DNA from: an uncultured Alphaproteobacteria bacterium
GTDB lineage: Bacteria > Pseudomonadota > Alphaproteobacteria > Micavibrionales > Micavibrionaceae
Reading direction: 5' to 3'
Length of the DNA stretch: 64,000 bases
Assembly: GCA_946480475.1 (NCBI GenBank)
Contig: CAMLJM010000002.1
Coordinates: 1-64,000 of the forward strand
Part shown: one piece after another, positions 26,707-35,207 of the stretch
Position numbering within the stretch: the stretch's first letter is position 1
Layout: every line of letters begins with the position of its first letter
The notes under the pieces: model-generated
What the model saw: the letters and a program-made list of their open reading frames with translations, nothing else
Told to the model about the DNA's origin: nothing
Database searches by the model: none
Position numbers and translations under genes: made by a program

Positions 26707-27411
26707 TCAAGCTGCTGATTTTTTAGGCGCTATCGAACGGTAAATATCAATCCATTGACGCGGCAGCATGCCGCCAAAAGGGCCATCCTTAGAGCGCCAA
26801 TATGCCAAAATCTGCGGGAACTGATTAAACTCCAGATCCGCTTCCTTGATAATACGCCGATCCAACGGGAAAAGACGAATACCTTCGATCTTCGTTGCAG
26901 CCCCTTCGTAAGCTTTGCCACTAATATAGTCACGCAGCACCGATGAAAGTATAAACGGGTCATCCGTACCCAGACGGTTACGAGCCTCTTCACGACGCTG
27001 CATGAAAATGTCCAGCGTGCGGCGGGCTGCATCAGCAACCGGGCCTTGGGAGATGCGGGCTACATAGACAGCGCGCGCGACATGATGGAGATCAGCCTGG
27101 CTGATCTCCGGCAGCCAGATCAATACGCCTGAGCGCATTTGCGCGACCTGGTCGAGATTGAAACATTGATGGCAAAAAATACAAAGGGTGCGCAGATTTT
27201 CCGGGCGCGTATCTATAGGATTGCCATTTAGGTAAAGGATATCCTGGTATTTCGCCGACTGGAAACCACAGCAGGCACAGGTGTTCTGATCGCGATCCAG
27301 TATTTTCTGGCGCGCTTCTGGCGATAGTTTCGCCGTCGTTTTTCCGTTTGAAGGACTCTGGGCATTGGCAGAAACCCGCGCAATGCCCAGAGTAATAGGT
27401 AATGATTTCAT
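26707..27411 (-). CDS. icmJ: IcmJ/DotN, zinc-binding coupling-complex protein
   Basis: DotN (IcmJ) binds the coupling ATPase DotL and helps recruit substrates in Legionella; it has an HNH-like zinc fold. This 234 aa protein shows the paired cysteine motifs: C45-A-C47-C48-GF and C77-IF-C80-HQ-C83, embedded in an HNH-like context (LSPEARQKILDRDQNTCACCGF ... NGNPIDTRPENLRTLCIFCHQCF). No nuclease activity is implied. It lies between icmD and icmB as in Legionella. Because its known partners DotL/DotM are not here, they should be encoded elsewhere in this genome. Confidence 0.88.
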   Translation of the reverse strand: MKSLPITLGIARVSANAQSPSNGKTTAKLSPEARQKILDRDQNTCACCGFQSAKYQDILYLNGNPIDTRPENLRTLCIFCHQCFNLDQVAQMRSGVLIWLPEISQADLHHVARAVYVARISQGPVADAARRTLDIFMQRREEARNRLGTDDPFILSSVLRDYISGKAYEGAATKIEGIRLFPLDRRIIKEADLEFNQFPQILAYWRSKDGPFGGMLPRQWIDIYRSIAPKKSAA

Positions 27412-27420
27412 TAGGCTAAA

Positions 27421-27798
27421 TTATTGCCATTCGATCTCTGAAACCGATGCAACAGATGCACCAGCACCATCGCCAACTGTTTCGAACATAGCTTCGAAAA
27501 TCATAGGCAGGGCCAGAAGAGCACCACCGGCAGCCAGACGAATTGCACCGTCTTTAATCGGTGTCTGGCCAGGATTTTCAACGTGATCCTTGATTTTCAT
27601 AACGCCAAGAACGCCCAGCAGAATACCGAACATGTATGACAGAGATGAGAGCAAGAATGGAAGCTGAGAAATAGAAGTATTGATATTCTCAGCAATGTTG
27701 CTGAAGTTGTTAGCGTGTGCGTTTGTAGAAGTCATTGTATAGCCTGCTACGAATGCAGCCGACATTTGCAGTGACTTGTTTCTGATCAGTTTGGTCAT
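27421..27798 (-). CDS. icmD: IcmD/DotP-like small membrane protein
   Basis: From ATG 27798, with an excellent GAGGAGG six bases upstream, the protein is 125 aa. It has a signal-like first helix (KSLQMSAAFVAGYTMTSTNAHA) and two further membrane helices: LPFLLSSLSYMFGILLGVLGVMKI and IRLAAGGALLALPMIFEAMF. The intervening KDHVENPGQTPIKDG matches the conserved (K/E)H-x2-NP-x-Q loop of the IcmC/IcmD/DotV family. Position after icmC and before icmJ supports IcmD. It is a close relative of the N-terminal half of the neighbouring icmC product. Confidence 0.85.
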   Translation of the reverse strand: MTKLIRNKSLQMSAAFVAGYTMTSTNAHANNFSNIAENINTSISQLPFLLSSLSYMFGILLGVLGVMKIKDHVENPGQTPIKDGAIRLAAGGALLALPMIFEAMFETVGDGAGASVASVSEIEWQ

Positions 27799-27828
27799 AG
27801 TTTTCCTCCTCATACCAAATTTGAACAA

Positions 27829-28749
27829 TCACATAGTGAAGTTTACACCATAATCCGCCAAGCCCAAAGTCTCTTGAACGGCATTCATTAGTGGCCCCAG
27901 ATTGACCGCCAATGCGCCCCCGAATAAGTGGGTTAGACCCGCCATTAGGGAAGCATTGTGACTACCTTCGGCCACATCCCTGAGAATGAACCAGCCTCTT
28001 ATGAAGCTGACCCACCCAAGAATCATCATAAATATCAAAATAGTGCTAATAACACCGAGGATATGCTGCTGCTCCTCGTCTTCCAGGCCACCTGTATATG
28101 ACAACACACTCACGTTAGCCACATCAGGCGTTGCAAACATGGATGAACTCCAGGCACCCATCATAGCATCGACGGATAAAAGCGCACCCGCCACAATAAA
28201 TGTCATAAGTGTGCCGGCACCACCCGGGCCACGAGGGCCGTCTTGCGAAGATTTCAGCAGGCGTAAAACGCCAACAACAACCAGTGTCAGACCTGCCAGG
28301 TAGCAGAATGCGTTCATAGCCCACATCAGGGGATCATGAATGTCCGACATCAGGCGCTGCATCATGGAATCCAGGCCTTCGCCGCCTGCTTCACCGGAGA
28401 ACGCCCCTAAAGTGATCGCATCAATATTATCGTCATTCATCGTCCGCCAGGCTGCTTCAACCACGATCGGCAGCGCCAGCAGACCGCCACCCGCCAACAG
28501 GCGTTTTAGACCTTCGGAAAGGTGGGTTTGGTGCGGGTTTTGTACGTGTTCATATAATTTTATGATACCCAGCACGCCCAGAGTAATACCGGCCATATAG
28601 CTGAGTGACGCAATCAGAAAAGGTAATTCTGCGGACGAATCGATGGTATTGCCGATCACGTCGCTTAGCTGCGCGTGAGCAACCGTTGGCTCCATGGCCG
28701 AAGCCACGGGGATAAGAAGGGCCAGGAATTTTCCTGCTCTTTTCAGCAT
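27829..28749 (-). CDS. icmC: IcmC/DotE-like membrane protein with duplicated core
   Basis: The 306 aa protein (start ATG 28749, AAGGCGG upstream) has a signal-like helix ending AHAQ. It then carries the family core LPFLIASLSYMAGITLGVLGIIKLYEHVQNPHQTHLSEGLKRLLAGGGLLALP. From about residue 130 a second, diverged copy follows: PLMWAMNAFCYLAGLTLVVVGVLRLL ... GTLMTFIVAGALLSVD. A third hydrophobic region (ILGVISTILIFMMILGWVSFIRG) and a helix resembling the first complete it. Legionella IcmC/DotE is about 194 aa, so this is an enlarged form, probably by internal duplication. It is followed by icmD. Confidence 0.82.
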   Translation of the reverse strand: MLKRAGKFLALLIPVASAMEPTVAHAQLSDVIGNTIDSSAELPFLIASLSYMAGITLGVLGIIKLYEHVQNPHQTHLSEGLKRLLAGGGLLALPIVVEAAWRTMNDDNIDAITLGAFSGEAGGEGLDSMMQRLMSDIHDPLMWAMNAFCYLAGLTLVVVGVLRLLKSSQDGPRGPGGAGTLMTFIVAGALLSVDAMMGAWSSSMFATPDVANVSVLSYTGGLEDEEQQHILGVISTILIFMMILGWVSFIRGWFILRDVAEGSHNASLMAGLTHLFGGALAVNLGPLMNAVQETLGLADYGVNFTM

Positions 28750-28868
28750 TTTACCGCCTTTATACACACACCCGGTTTTATACGATACCACTCGTACAAC
28801 CTTCCCTTTATTAAATCACATTTTATCTAAATTGTGCAAATTATCCCTACAGAGAGTCATTCTGAGGT

Positions 28869-28922
28869 CTAACCCCTTAAGAAATAGTTTATATCACTAT
28901 TTCCATATAGTCTATGGGTTAG
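28869..28922. repeat. Nested inverted repeats between icmG and icmC
   Basis: CTAACCC at 28869 and GGGTTAG at 28916 form an outer inverted repeat; GAAATAG at 28881 and CTATTTC at 28897 form an inner one around a 9-base loop. The pair of arms fills most of the 180-base gap between icmG and icmC in an otherwise tightly packed operon. A role in mRNA processing, attenuation or protein binding is possible. No T-run follows, so it is not a simple terminator. Confidence 0.5.
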
Positions 28923-28929
28923 CCCTGCA

Positions 28930-30285
28930 TTATTGGGTAAGAGTCCCGGTGGAACCCTTTACAACCCAGCGATTGCCGCTGAGTTCAATGGCCTGAATTT
29001 TGCCCAGTCCACTCAATACATCGCCCACACGAATGGTTCTCATGTCGCCGCCATCCTTAGGGGATACCATGGCTGAACCAGGCTGCGCCGAACGCAGAAC
29101 CCATGTCACCGATTTGGCCGCTGGTTTTTCCACCTTTACAGGGGTTACCGTTTCGGGTTCAGGGGCGGGGGCAGATTCTGTTTTGGGTGTATCGACAGCA
29201 TTCACGATTGCGGGCGCTGCTGCTTTTGACTCAACAGGAACTTCCGGCTCTTCTTCCGGAGCCGGGACAAAGGTTGGCTGTTCCACTTTTGCCAAATCTG
29301 CCGGGGGCGCTGATTTATCAGCAGCGCCGGATTCGATCTTGGCAATTTTCTGTTCAAGGGATTTCAGCGCGGCATTCACCGATGTCAGATCGGCTGTTGC
29401 CGCTGGGGCGGCTTTTAAAGTCGCGACATCTGAAGATGTTTGATGAACGCTGCTTTCCAGGCTAGCAATACGTCCTTCAAATGTGTCAAGGCGCGCCAGA
29501 ACCACGCTGAGCTTCTGTTCAATGCCCTTAGCCGCATCGGCTGAAATACCCGCAGATGCAGCTTCCGTTGCAGGAGTTGCTGTTTCAGCAGCAGGCGCTG
29601 CCAGCATAATATCTTTAGCCGAAGGCAATGTACCGCTGAAGCCTGTCGGCGCTTCCGGCGTCGGGGTTGGTGCTGCTATCGGTGCAGGCATAGGGGGAGC
29701 GCTGACAACCTCGACAGGCTGCTGTTCAGGGCTGCTAGGAAGCGCCGCTGCAGGTACCTCTGCCTGTGTCGGAGTTTCCGCTAATGCCGGAGGCGCTTCT
29801 GCCGCAGGCAAAGGCTCCAATGGAGCTTCAGGTGCAGATGCCTGGTCATCTGGCGTTGGCAAAAGCGGGCCGGGCGTTGTCGGCGCAGCAGCTTGCTCAA
29901 CAGGCTGTGATGCGGGGACTTCGGCAGGCATCGGTATCGATGTTTCTGTTTGCGCTGTAGCCGGTTGTTCCGTTGCTGCTGGCGGTTTGCCGGAGACGGA
30001 AGGCGCCAAGGCCTTGAGGTATATAAAACCGCCGCCGCCTATCAGCGCCACCAGGATTACAACGACATTGAAAAGGCCGCCCTTTTTCTTTTTGGCAGGC
30101 TTTTCAGCAGGCTGGTCTTCGCCGGAAGCATCATCACCGGATTCTTCCTCGAAATTTTCCTCATCCCATGATTCCTCTTCAGAGAATTCCCCGTCGCCGA
30201 AAGATTCCTCATCGTAGTTAAAATCCTCCCCCCCTTCTTCCAGGGAAGGGTCGAATTCATCCTGATCGGGATTGCTTGCCGTCAT
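28930..30285 (-). CDS. icmG: IcmG/DotF-like inner-membrane protein
   Basis: DotF (IcmG; TraP in R64) is a bitopic inner-membrane protein of the T4BSS. This 451 aa version has a very acidic N-terminus (Asp/Glu-rich to about residue 60), a Lys patch and one membrane helix (about 71-89), then a long Ala/Pro/Glu-rich region. A coiled coil follows (about 255-325, KGIEQKLSVVLARLDTFEGRIASLES), and a C-terminal domain of about 65 residues with SVTWVLRSAQPGSAMV, TIRVGDVLSGLGKIQ and NRWVVKGSTG, matching the C-terminal DotF domain pattern. It is longer than Legionella DotF (about 270 aa) because of the linker. Position between icmE and icmC supports the call. Confidence 0.85.
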   Translation of the reverse strand: MTASNPDQDEFDPSLEEGGEDFNYDEESFGDGEFSEEESWDEENFEEESGDDASGEDQPAEKPAKKKKGGLFNVVVILVALIGGGGFIYLKALAPSVSGKPPAATEQPATAQTETSIPMPAEVPASQPVEQAAAPTTPGPLLPTPDDQASAPEAPLEPLPAAEAPPALAETPTQAEVPAAALPSSPEQQPVEVVSAPPMPAPIAAPTPTPEAPTGFSGTLPSAKDIMLAAPAAETATPATEAASAGISADAAKGIEQKLSVVLARLDTFEGRIASLESSVHQTSSDVATLKAAPAATADLTSVNAALKSLEQKIAKIESGAADKSAPPADLAKVEQPTFVPAPEEEPEVPVESKAAAPAIVNAVDTPKTESAPAPEPETVTPVKVEKPAAKSVTWVLRSAQPGSAMVSPKDGGDMRTIRVGDVLSGLGKIQAIELSGNRWVVKGSTGTLTQ

Positions 30286-30322
30286 TTATACCACCTTACG
30301 TATGATTTGCACGATCACGCGC

Positions 30323-31591
30323 TTATGATTTGTTAGGATCCTTAGTTACGGGCTGCAGGAACAGAATACCCACAGCTGTACCCGCCTGAACCTTGACCAT
30401 AGGCTCGACTTCGCCTGCCTGTTCATCCATGATCTCGCTGATTTTACCCGCACCTTCTTCAACACCCTTGAAGATTTCCTGGCGTGTATCCAGCTCTTCC
30501 TCGGACTCTACGACAGTATCACCGGATACGGATACGGTTGTCGTGCCCGATTCAGCGATAGCAGAACCCATACCCTCAACGAAGGCCGCTGCCGCTGGCA
30601 AAATAACGCGTTCGAAGAAGCGACGGTCAATTTCCGTAGCCAGACCCACATTGGCCGTTGACGGGTCAATCGCAATAACATCCGCTTTATAGCTAACACC
30701 ATCCACAACAATTGTGCCGAATGTCAGAACCAGATAGTCGTTTTCAACCTTAAAGCTGCCGAGAATACGCGCCCCTGCCAAAGGACCGCTCATGACCTGC
30801 GCCAGCACAGGGCCTGGAACATCCGAGTTTGCCTCGGTAATCAGCTGAGCATATTCAATCGTACCTGCGGGCTGGATGATCTCAAGATTGACGACAGAAG
30901 GCTGCTGAGCGTTTTGTGCTGCCGCCATTTGCTCCTGCTTGAGTTTTTCCTTCTCTGCGGCGCGCTTTTTATCCATCCAGTCAGTTGATGTTATAACTTC
31001 CGACTGCGGAGCTTCGCTCACTTGAGCATCCAGAATCGTCTGCATTTGCGTCGCCATCGACTTTGCCAGCTTGTCGATCACCTGGGCGTTCGGATCTACC
31101 TGCGGAGTCGTTGGGCGTTGTTGCAACGCTTCGCGCTTTTGACGCTCTTCCTGAATTTTCCGCCATCTTTCCAGCGGATCTTCTTCCGCTGTGGCGCCAA
31201 TTTCCGGCAGCGCCAATTTTTCGTCCGGGGCATTAATAGGCACGGGAATAGCGCTGGTACCCTTACGAGCCGCATCTTCAGCAGCCAGTTCGTTGGTTTC
31301 CGTGAGCGCACGTTCCATTTCAGGAGACACCTGCTCCATACCAATGTCACCCGTTACTTGCTTGGGAGCGCGTACGCGGGATTTGGTTTCAACTTCTTTC
31401 TCACCGCCAAACAGTACAATACCGCCGATGATAGTCGCCACCGCCGCCACAACAATCCCGACCTTAACCATGGGATTGCTTAGAGTGCTGCCACCGCCAC
31501 CTTCGAACTCGTCAAACGACTCTTCGGTATCGGCTCCACCAGCCTCGAACTCTTCCGGCTCCAGGCCCTCGTCATTCTCATTATTCGACAT
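30323..31591 (-). CDS. icmE: IcmE/DotG core-complex protein (VirB10-like)
   Basis: DotG spans both membranes and forms the channel of the Dot/Icm core. The 422 aa protein has an acidic N-terminus, one membrane helix at about 43-62 (VKVGIVVAAVATIIGGIVLF), a linker and a C-terminal VirB10/TraO-like domain (about 240-420). The domain contains IEYAQLITEANSDVPGPVLAQVMSGPLAGARILGSF, YKADVIAIDPST and VKVQAGTAVGILFLQPV. Legionella DotG is about 1048 aa because of a long pentapeptide-like repeat region; that region is absent here, as in plasmid TraO. Its start overlaps the icmK stop by 11 bases. Confidence 0.92.
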   Translation of the reverse strand: MSNNENDEGLEPEEFEAGGADTEESFDEFEGGGGSTLSNPMVKVGIVVAAVATIIGGIVLFGGEKEVETKSRVRAPKQVTGDIGMEQVSPEMERALTETNELAAEDAARKGTSAIPVPINAPDEKLALPEIGATAEEDPLERWRKIQEERQKREALQQRPTTPQVDPNAQVIDKLAKSMATQMQTILDAQVSEAPQSEVITSTDWMDKKRAAEKEKLKQEQMAAAQNAQQPSVVNLEIIQPAGTIEYAQLITEANSDVPGPVLAQVMSGPLAGARILGSFKVENDYLVLTFGTIVVDGVSYKADVIAIDPSTANVGLATEIDRRFFERVILPAAAAFVEGMGSAIAESGTTTVSVSGDTVVESEEELDTRQEIFKGVEEGAGKISEIMDEQAGEVEPMVKVQAGTAVGILFLQPVTKDPNKS

Positions 31592-32702
31592 TCGTCATAT
31601 CCTTTTCGCTCAGTCGGGCACGCACCATTTCCCCCTTGTCGGAGAGAAGAAGCACGGAAGCTTTCTTAAGGGCATATACATTCATGCCATCGGCAGATGA
31701 AACAGAACTCATCCATGAGGGCGATAATAAAGTAAGTGGCGTACGTACATATGTTATGCCATTCACAACGTATGCGCTTGTGCGGGTATCGACACCCTCG
31801 ACAGCGAGCCTTTCGCCCCCCTCAGGCGCAACACCCTCAAGAACCGCATTCATATGACCGCCACCGGCAGACATGGAAGACGTGCTGGCCGCAATCAGGG
31901 ATGGTTTTGCGAAAGGTCCATCTTCGGGTAGGCGCGCATCGAAGCGGTAGTATACTTTTTCACGCTGTGTTTCGAGCGTGAAAGGAATGCTGGTTTTCAT
32001 GCCGATCAGCTGGACGTTAATGTTGCCATACGCAAAATCAGCCATTGGAGAAATTGCTATGCGGTTTCCACCAGGCTCGGATTTAATGATCTCGAAGTTG
32101 CCCGCCCAGCCAATATCACCGATAGGCCACGGTTCGCCGGAGGCGTCGACAAAATTCAATGTCGTAATATGACCCGTTGCCAGTTTCAGTACTGTCGGGG
32201 TTGAGCCCGGGTCCAAAGACACGTCTTCGGTAACAATTTCAGGTTTTGGATAAGGGTAAACAGGCGTTTCAACAGCCTGCTTTGTTTGATCGTAGCGTTC
32301 CAGCAATGCGCGGATTTCATCCGGACGCAGGGGTATAAGGCCTGTAATCGCCGCATTGAAAGCCTGCTTACGTATTTCAGCCTCTATCTGTTCGGGGCTT
32401 TTTGTAACTTCTACAGGGCCTTGCTGCGCGAAAGGGTTATTGCTTGTGCCGGAACCCGCCCCAGAATCAGTCGGCAGCTGGAAACCGGGGGAACGAGGGC
32501 TGACATCCTCACCACTCGGCAACGCTGACGATGCGGAAGGATCGTCCGCTGCATCGAGGCCCGGCAGGCCGGTTGCCAGAGAAGGCGCTTCCTGTGCGTA
32601 TACAGGCGCGGTCGTCATCAGGGCCGCCGCCAATACGCCTAATGATAACTGGCGGTAAGTCATATATGTTTTTGCACCATCACTCATAAAGAACATCCCC
32701 AA
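31581..32702 (-). CDS. icmK: IcmK/DotH outer-membrane core protein
   Basis: DotH (IcmK; TraN) forms the outer-membrane ring with DotC and DotD and has a VirB9-like fold. The 373 aa protein carries a signal peptide ending APVYAQ. If translation begins at the internal MTYRQL, mature length is about 337. It contains FNAAITGLIPLRPDEIRALLERYDQTKQAVETPVYP, VSLDPGSTPTVLKLATGHITTLNFVDASGEPWPIGDI, NFEIIKSEPGGNRIAISPMADFAYGNINVQLIG and YYRFDARLPEDGP, typical DotH segments. It lies between icmL and icmE. Confidence 0.93.
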   Translation of the reverse strand: MGMFFMSDGAKTYMTYRQLSLGVLAAALMTTAPVYAQEAPSLATGLPGLDAADDPSASSALPSGEDVSPRSPGFQLPTDSGAGSGTSNNPFAQQGPVEVTKSPEQIEAEIRKQAFNAAITGLIPLRPDEIRALLERYDQTKQAVETPVYPYPKPEIVTEDVSLDPGSTPTVLKLATGHITTLNFVDASGEPWPIGDIGWAGNFEIIKSEPGGNRIAISPMADFAYGNINVQLIGMKTSIPFTLETQREKVYYRFDARLPEDGPFAKPSLIAASTSSMSAGGGHMNAVLEGVAPEGGERLAVEGVDTRTSAYVVNGITYVRTPLTLLSPSWMSSVSSADGMNVYALKKASVLLLSDKGEMVRARLSEKDMTNVE

Positions 32703-32730
32703 TATCCGGCCTTAACATCCCATTCGTAAT

Positions 32731-33480
32731 CTATTTGTTTCTCGCCACGGCGATCCACTGCTCAATACCAACGCCGCTCGGGCTTTCCAAACGGGGTACG
32801 CGCACAATAACCAGCGTTACAAGCAAGTTATCCGTTCTGGTTTTAGCGCCCGCCTGATATGTCAGCGACATCGGCACCTGAACAACCCACTGATAACGGC
32901 CCTGAACAATGCCTTCTGATTGAATAACGGGGGCACCTGTCGGCGTTGCGGTCACCACCTGCTGGTTTATTTCTACGGTTTCAACGATACGGGCGCGCTG
33001 CAAAGCAGATGAGAAGCTTTCCCAGCCGCGACGCGTAAAGTTGCGAGACGCCTCTTGCAGGCGGCGGCGATAGTCATTGAAGCCGAAAGTCATAACCTCT
33101 GTTGCGGCTTGCGCCACCCAAGACATGAGTGCGGGGGAACTTAGGTTTGGCTCGCTCAGAGGCGCCATAGGAATCAGGCGGCCATCTTCTGTCGTCGCAA
33201 AATAGCGATATTCCATCCTGTTTGTTTTGACGACGTAGATCATCACGCCGATCTGCGCCACGATTACAAGCACCAGCAGCAACACCACACGCAACATTGT
33301 ACGGTAGCCGTCACGGTAGAACTCATTACGAACAACGACAGCGCCTAAATTTCCCAGCGGAGGAGGCGTTTCACCGTCGTTTTCAGCAGCGGGCGCGGAT
33401 GTGCGCGCAGCAGGGGCACGGCGCGGATTACCAGCACCTGTGCGCGGAGATCCTGATTTTGTTGGTCTTTCGGTCGCCAT
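32731..33480 (-). CDS. icmL: IcmL/DotI inner-membrane protein
   Basis: DotI (IcmL; TraM) forms an inner-membrane complex with DotJ, and its periplasmic domain resembles VirB8. The 249 aa protein has a Pro/Ala-rich cytoplasmic tail, the conserved NEFYRDGYRTMLRVVLLL leading into one membrane helix (about 62-83), and a periplasmic domain with AATEVMTFGFNDYRRRLQEASRNFTRRGWESFSSAL and YQWVVQVPMSLTYQAG. These match the family closely. It is the first gene of the icmLKEGCDJB block; AGGAAAG precedes the ATG. Legionella DotI is about 212 aa; the extra length is in the N-terminal tail. Confidence 0.94.
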   Translation of the reverse strand: MATERPTKSGSPRTGAGNPRRAPAARTSAPAAENDGETPPPLGNLGAVVVRNEFYRDGYRTMLRVVLLLVLVIVAQIGVMIYVVKTNRMEYRYFATTEDGRLIPMAPLSEPNLSSPALMSWVAQAATEVMTFGFNDYRRRLQEASRNFTRRGWESFSSALQRARIVETVEINQQVVTATPTGAPVIQSEGIVQGRYQWVVQVPMSLTYQAGAKTRTDNLLVTLVIVRVPRLESPSGVGIEQWIAVARNK

Positions 33481-33848
33481 CTTTCCTAGCCGCCATCATA
33501 GAACACTTGAAACACGTCCCGCCTGCCCGGATTGAACATAATGCGCGACATTGCCTGCTTTCCGGGCAAGGTTTGACCGAATCGCACTTCCTATCTAACA
33601 GAAATTATGGACTTTTACCAAGCCTGAAAACGCAAACACGATGTCCCGGTGCACACTCCGCGTGGCCGAGGGGCTTTTAAGGCCGGTCTTTAATTATTAT
33701 GTCATTCTATACTTTTTTCATGATTAGGGAAAACAATCTGTTTTTTATTACACTTAAATGTGGGGAAAGCTTGTGCGTTTGAAAAAGGAATATGATAAAA
33801 TTGAAATGTTATATTCTTAAGTATAAGTAATTGCGGGGTTTTTTCGGT
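33481..33848. other. Divergent intergenic region between icmL and the five-paralogue array
   Basis: About 370 bases with no convincing gene. Both the minus-strand icm operon and the plus-strand array start from it, so it should hold their promoters. The right half (33690-33848) is AT-rich. TTGAAA at 33800 and TATAAG at 33821 (spacing 15) form only a weak candidate promoter towards the array. No sigma-54-type element was seen. The 239 aa minus-strand frame that covers part of this region (33702-34421) overlaps the first array gene and is rejected as a shadow. Confidence 0.4.
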
Positions 33849-35207
33849 ATGACAAGGCTTGCCAGGCGCATAAGCCAGGCTTTGAGGCCGCTGCGGATAT
33901 CTGCGGCAGTTCAAACGGCTGGGGTTAAACGCCCGCGCCGCATAGGCCGCTTCATTATCCTCGTGATGATGATTTTCACCCTGACAACAGCCGTGCCTCA
34001 GCAACAGCAGGCACAGGCTTGCGGCGATTACTGTCTTTGCGAAACAGCTTTCCACGCCATTTTGCGAAGCGCGCTGACTTTTGAAAGTATCGCTACAGCC
34101 GCCTACATCACAGCCCAGTTCGTCATGCACCGCGAGATTTATTGGGATCGCTGGATGTGGGGCTTCAACATCGGCAACTCGCTGATGATGTGGACAAATG
34201 AAATATCGACAACGGCGATGGCGCAAATGTTTGCTGTCGGCGCCTTCTTTGATGCCAAGCATCAGCTGGAAACGCAGCGCTTGTTGCAAATGAAAATGGC
34301 TGATGCGCACCGTGATTACAAACCCGATGTGGGCATGTGCACGATTGGAACAATTGCGCGCGGCCTGGGGCAAACGAGCCGTAGTGGCGAGTTTACAGCG
34401 CATGCCATCGTCGAAAATCAAATTGATCGTCTGACAGGCGTACGGAATTCCATCGCGGCTGGCGGCGGCTCAAGCGATAAGGATGCCCGTATCAGACTCT
34501 TACGCAGTCGTTTTTGCGACACCCGTGATGCCAGTGGCCGTATGGGTGCCGCTTTCTGCAACCCCGCCACGGCTGTTGAAGGCCGCAATCGCGATGTCGA
34601 TTTTAACATGACCGTGATGGAGCCGCTGACCATTAACGTTGATTTTTCTGACGGCGGCAACCCTACCGGCCCCGAGCAGGATGTTATGGGCCTTTCAGCC
34701 AACCTTTACGCCCATAAAGTTTTCTCGCCCTTCCCGGATCACTTGCTGAATAATGTTCGCGGACAATCCTTTATGCAGGCACAGCGCGCCATCGCCGCGA
34801 AGCGCAGTGTGGCGACATATTCATTCGGCAGCATTGTTGGTATGAAATCCGCAGGCAGCGCAGCCTCCGCTGACAGGGCGCCCTACCTGCGCGCAGTTCT
34901 TGAGCAGTTAGGCGCCCCTGCCGCAGATACCGCGAGCTATATCGGTGCTCGCCCCAGCTATTACGCGCAAATGGAGCTGCTGACCAAGAAAATTTACCAG
35001 GATCCGGAATTCTACACTAACCTTTACGACGCGCCTGCCAATGTCGAGCGGAAATCCGCCGCCATACGCGCCATACGCCTGACGCAGGATATGGATAAGT
35101 TCAATAGCGCACTGCGCAGTGAACAAAGCCTTTCCGTCCTGCTTGAGCTTTATATCGAAGACCTGCAGAAAGATGTTGTCAACACAGACGGAGCGATCGG
35201 CGAATGA
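33849..35207 (+). CDS. Tandem exported protein family, member 1
   Basis: The first of five consecutive paralogues; no family recognised. The 452 aa protein has a long basic N-terminus then a signal helix (FIILVMMIFTLTTAV) and the N-terminal Cys cluster CGDYCLC. The shared core runs: VGAFFDAKHQLETQRLL with AHRDYKPDVGMCTIGT; then RSRFCD and a further Cys; NPTGPEQDVMGLSANLYAHKVF; AAKRSVATYSFGSIVGMKS; and near the C-terminus PSYYAQMELLTKKIYQDPEFYTNLYDAPANVERK and a Gln/Leu-rich helix. It looks mostly helical and periplasmic or surface-exposed. An upstream TTG (33831) is also in frame. The stop overlaps member 2 (ATGA). Because it diverges from icmL and sits between two T4SS blocks, a role with that machine is likely, but inferred. 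Confidence 0.75.
   Translation: MTRLARRISQALRPLRISAAVQTAGVKRPRRIGRFIILVMMIFTLTTAVPQQQQAQACGDYCLCETAFHAILRSALTFESIATAAYITAQFVMHREIYWDRWMWGFNIGNSLMMWTNEISTTAMAQMFAVGAFFDAKHQLETQRLLQMKMADAHRDYKPDVGMCTIGTIARGLGQTSRSGEFTAHAIVENQIDRLTGVRNSIAAGGGSSDKDARIRLLRSRFCDTRDASGRMGAAFCNPATAVEGRNRDVDFNMTVMEPLTINVDFSDGGNPTGPEQDVMGLSANLYAHKVFSPFPDHLLNNVRGQSFMQAQRAIAAKRSVATYSFGSIVGMKSAGSAASADRAPYLRAVLEQLGAPAADTASYIGARPSYYAQMELLTKKIYQDPEFYTNLYDAPANVERKSAAIRAIRLTQDMDKFNSALRSEQSLSVLLELYIEDLQKDVVNTDGAIGE

Noticed and set aside
29483..30217. 244 aa Gly/Ala/Ser-rich frame on the plus strand
   Set aside because: Antisense of the Pro/Ala/Glu-rich linker of icmG; low-complexity shadow.
33702..34421. 239 aa minus-strand frame spanning the intergenic region
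   Set aside because: Overlaps the first array gene almost completely and has His/Cys/Arg-rich composition typical of antisense frames; no ribosome site.
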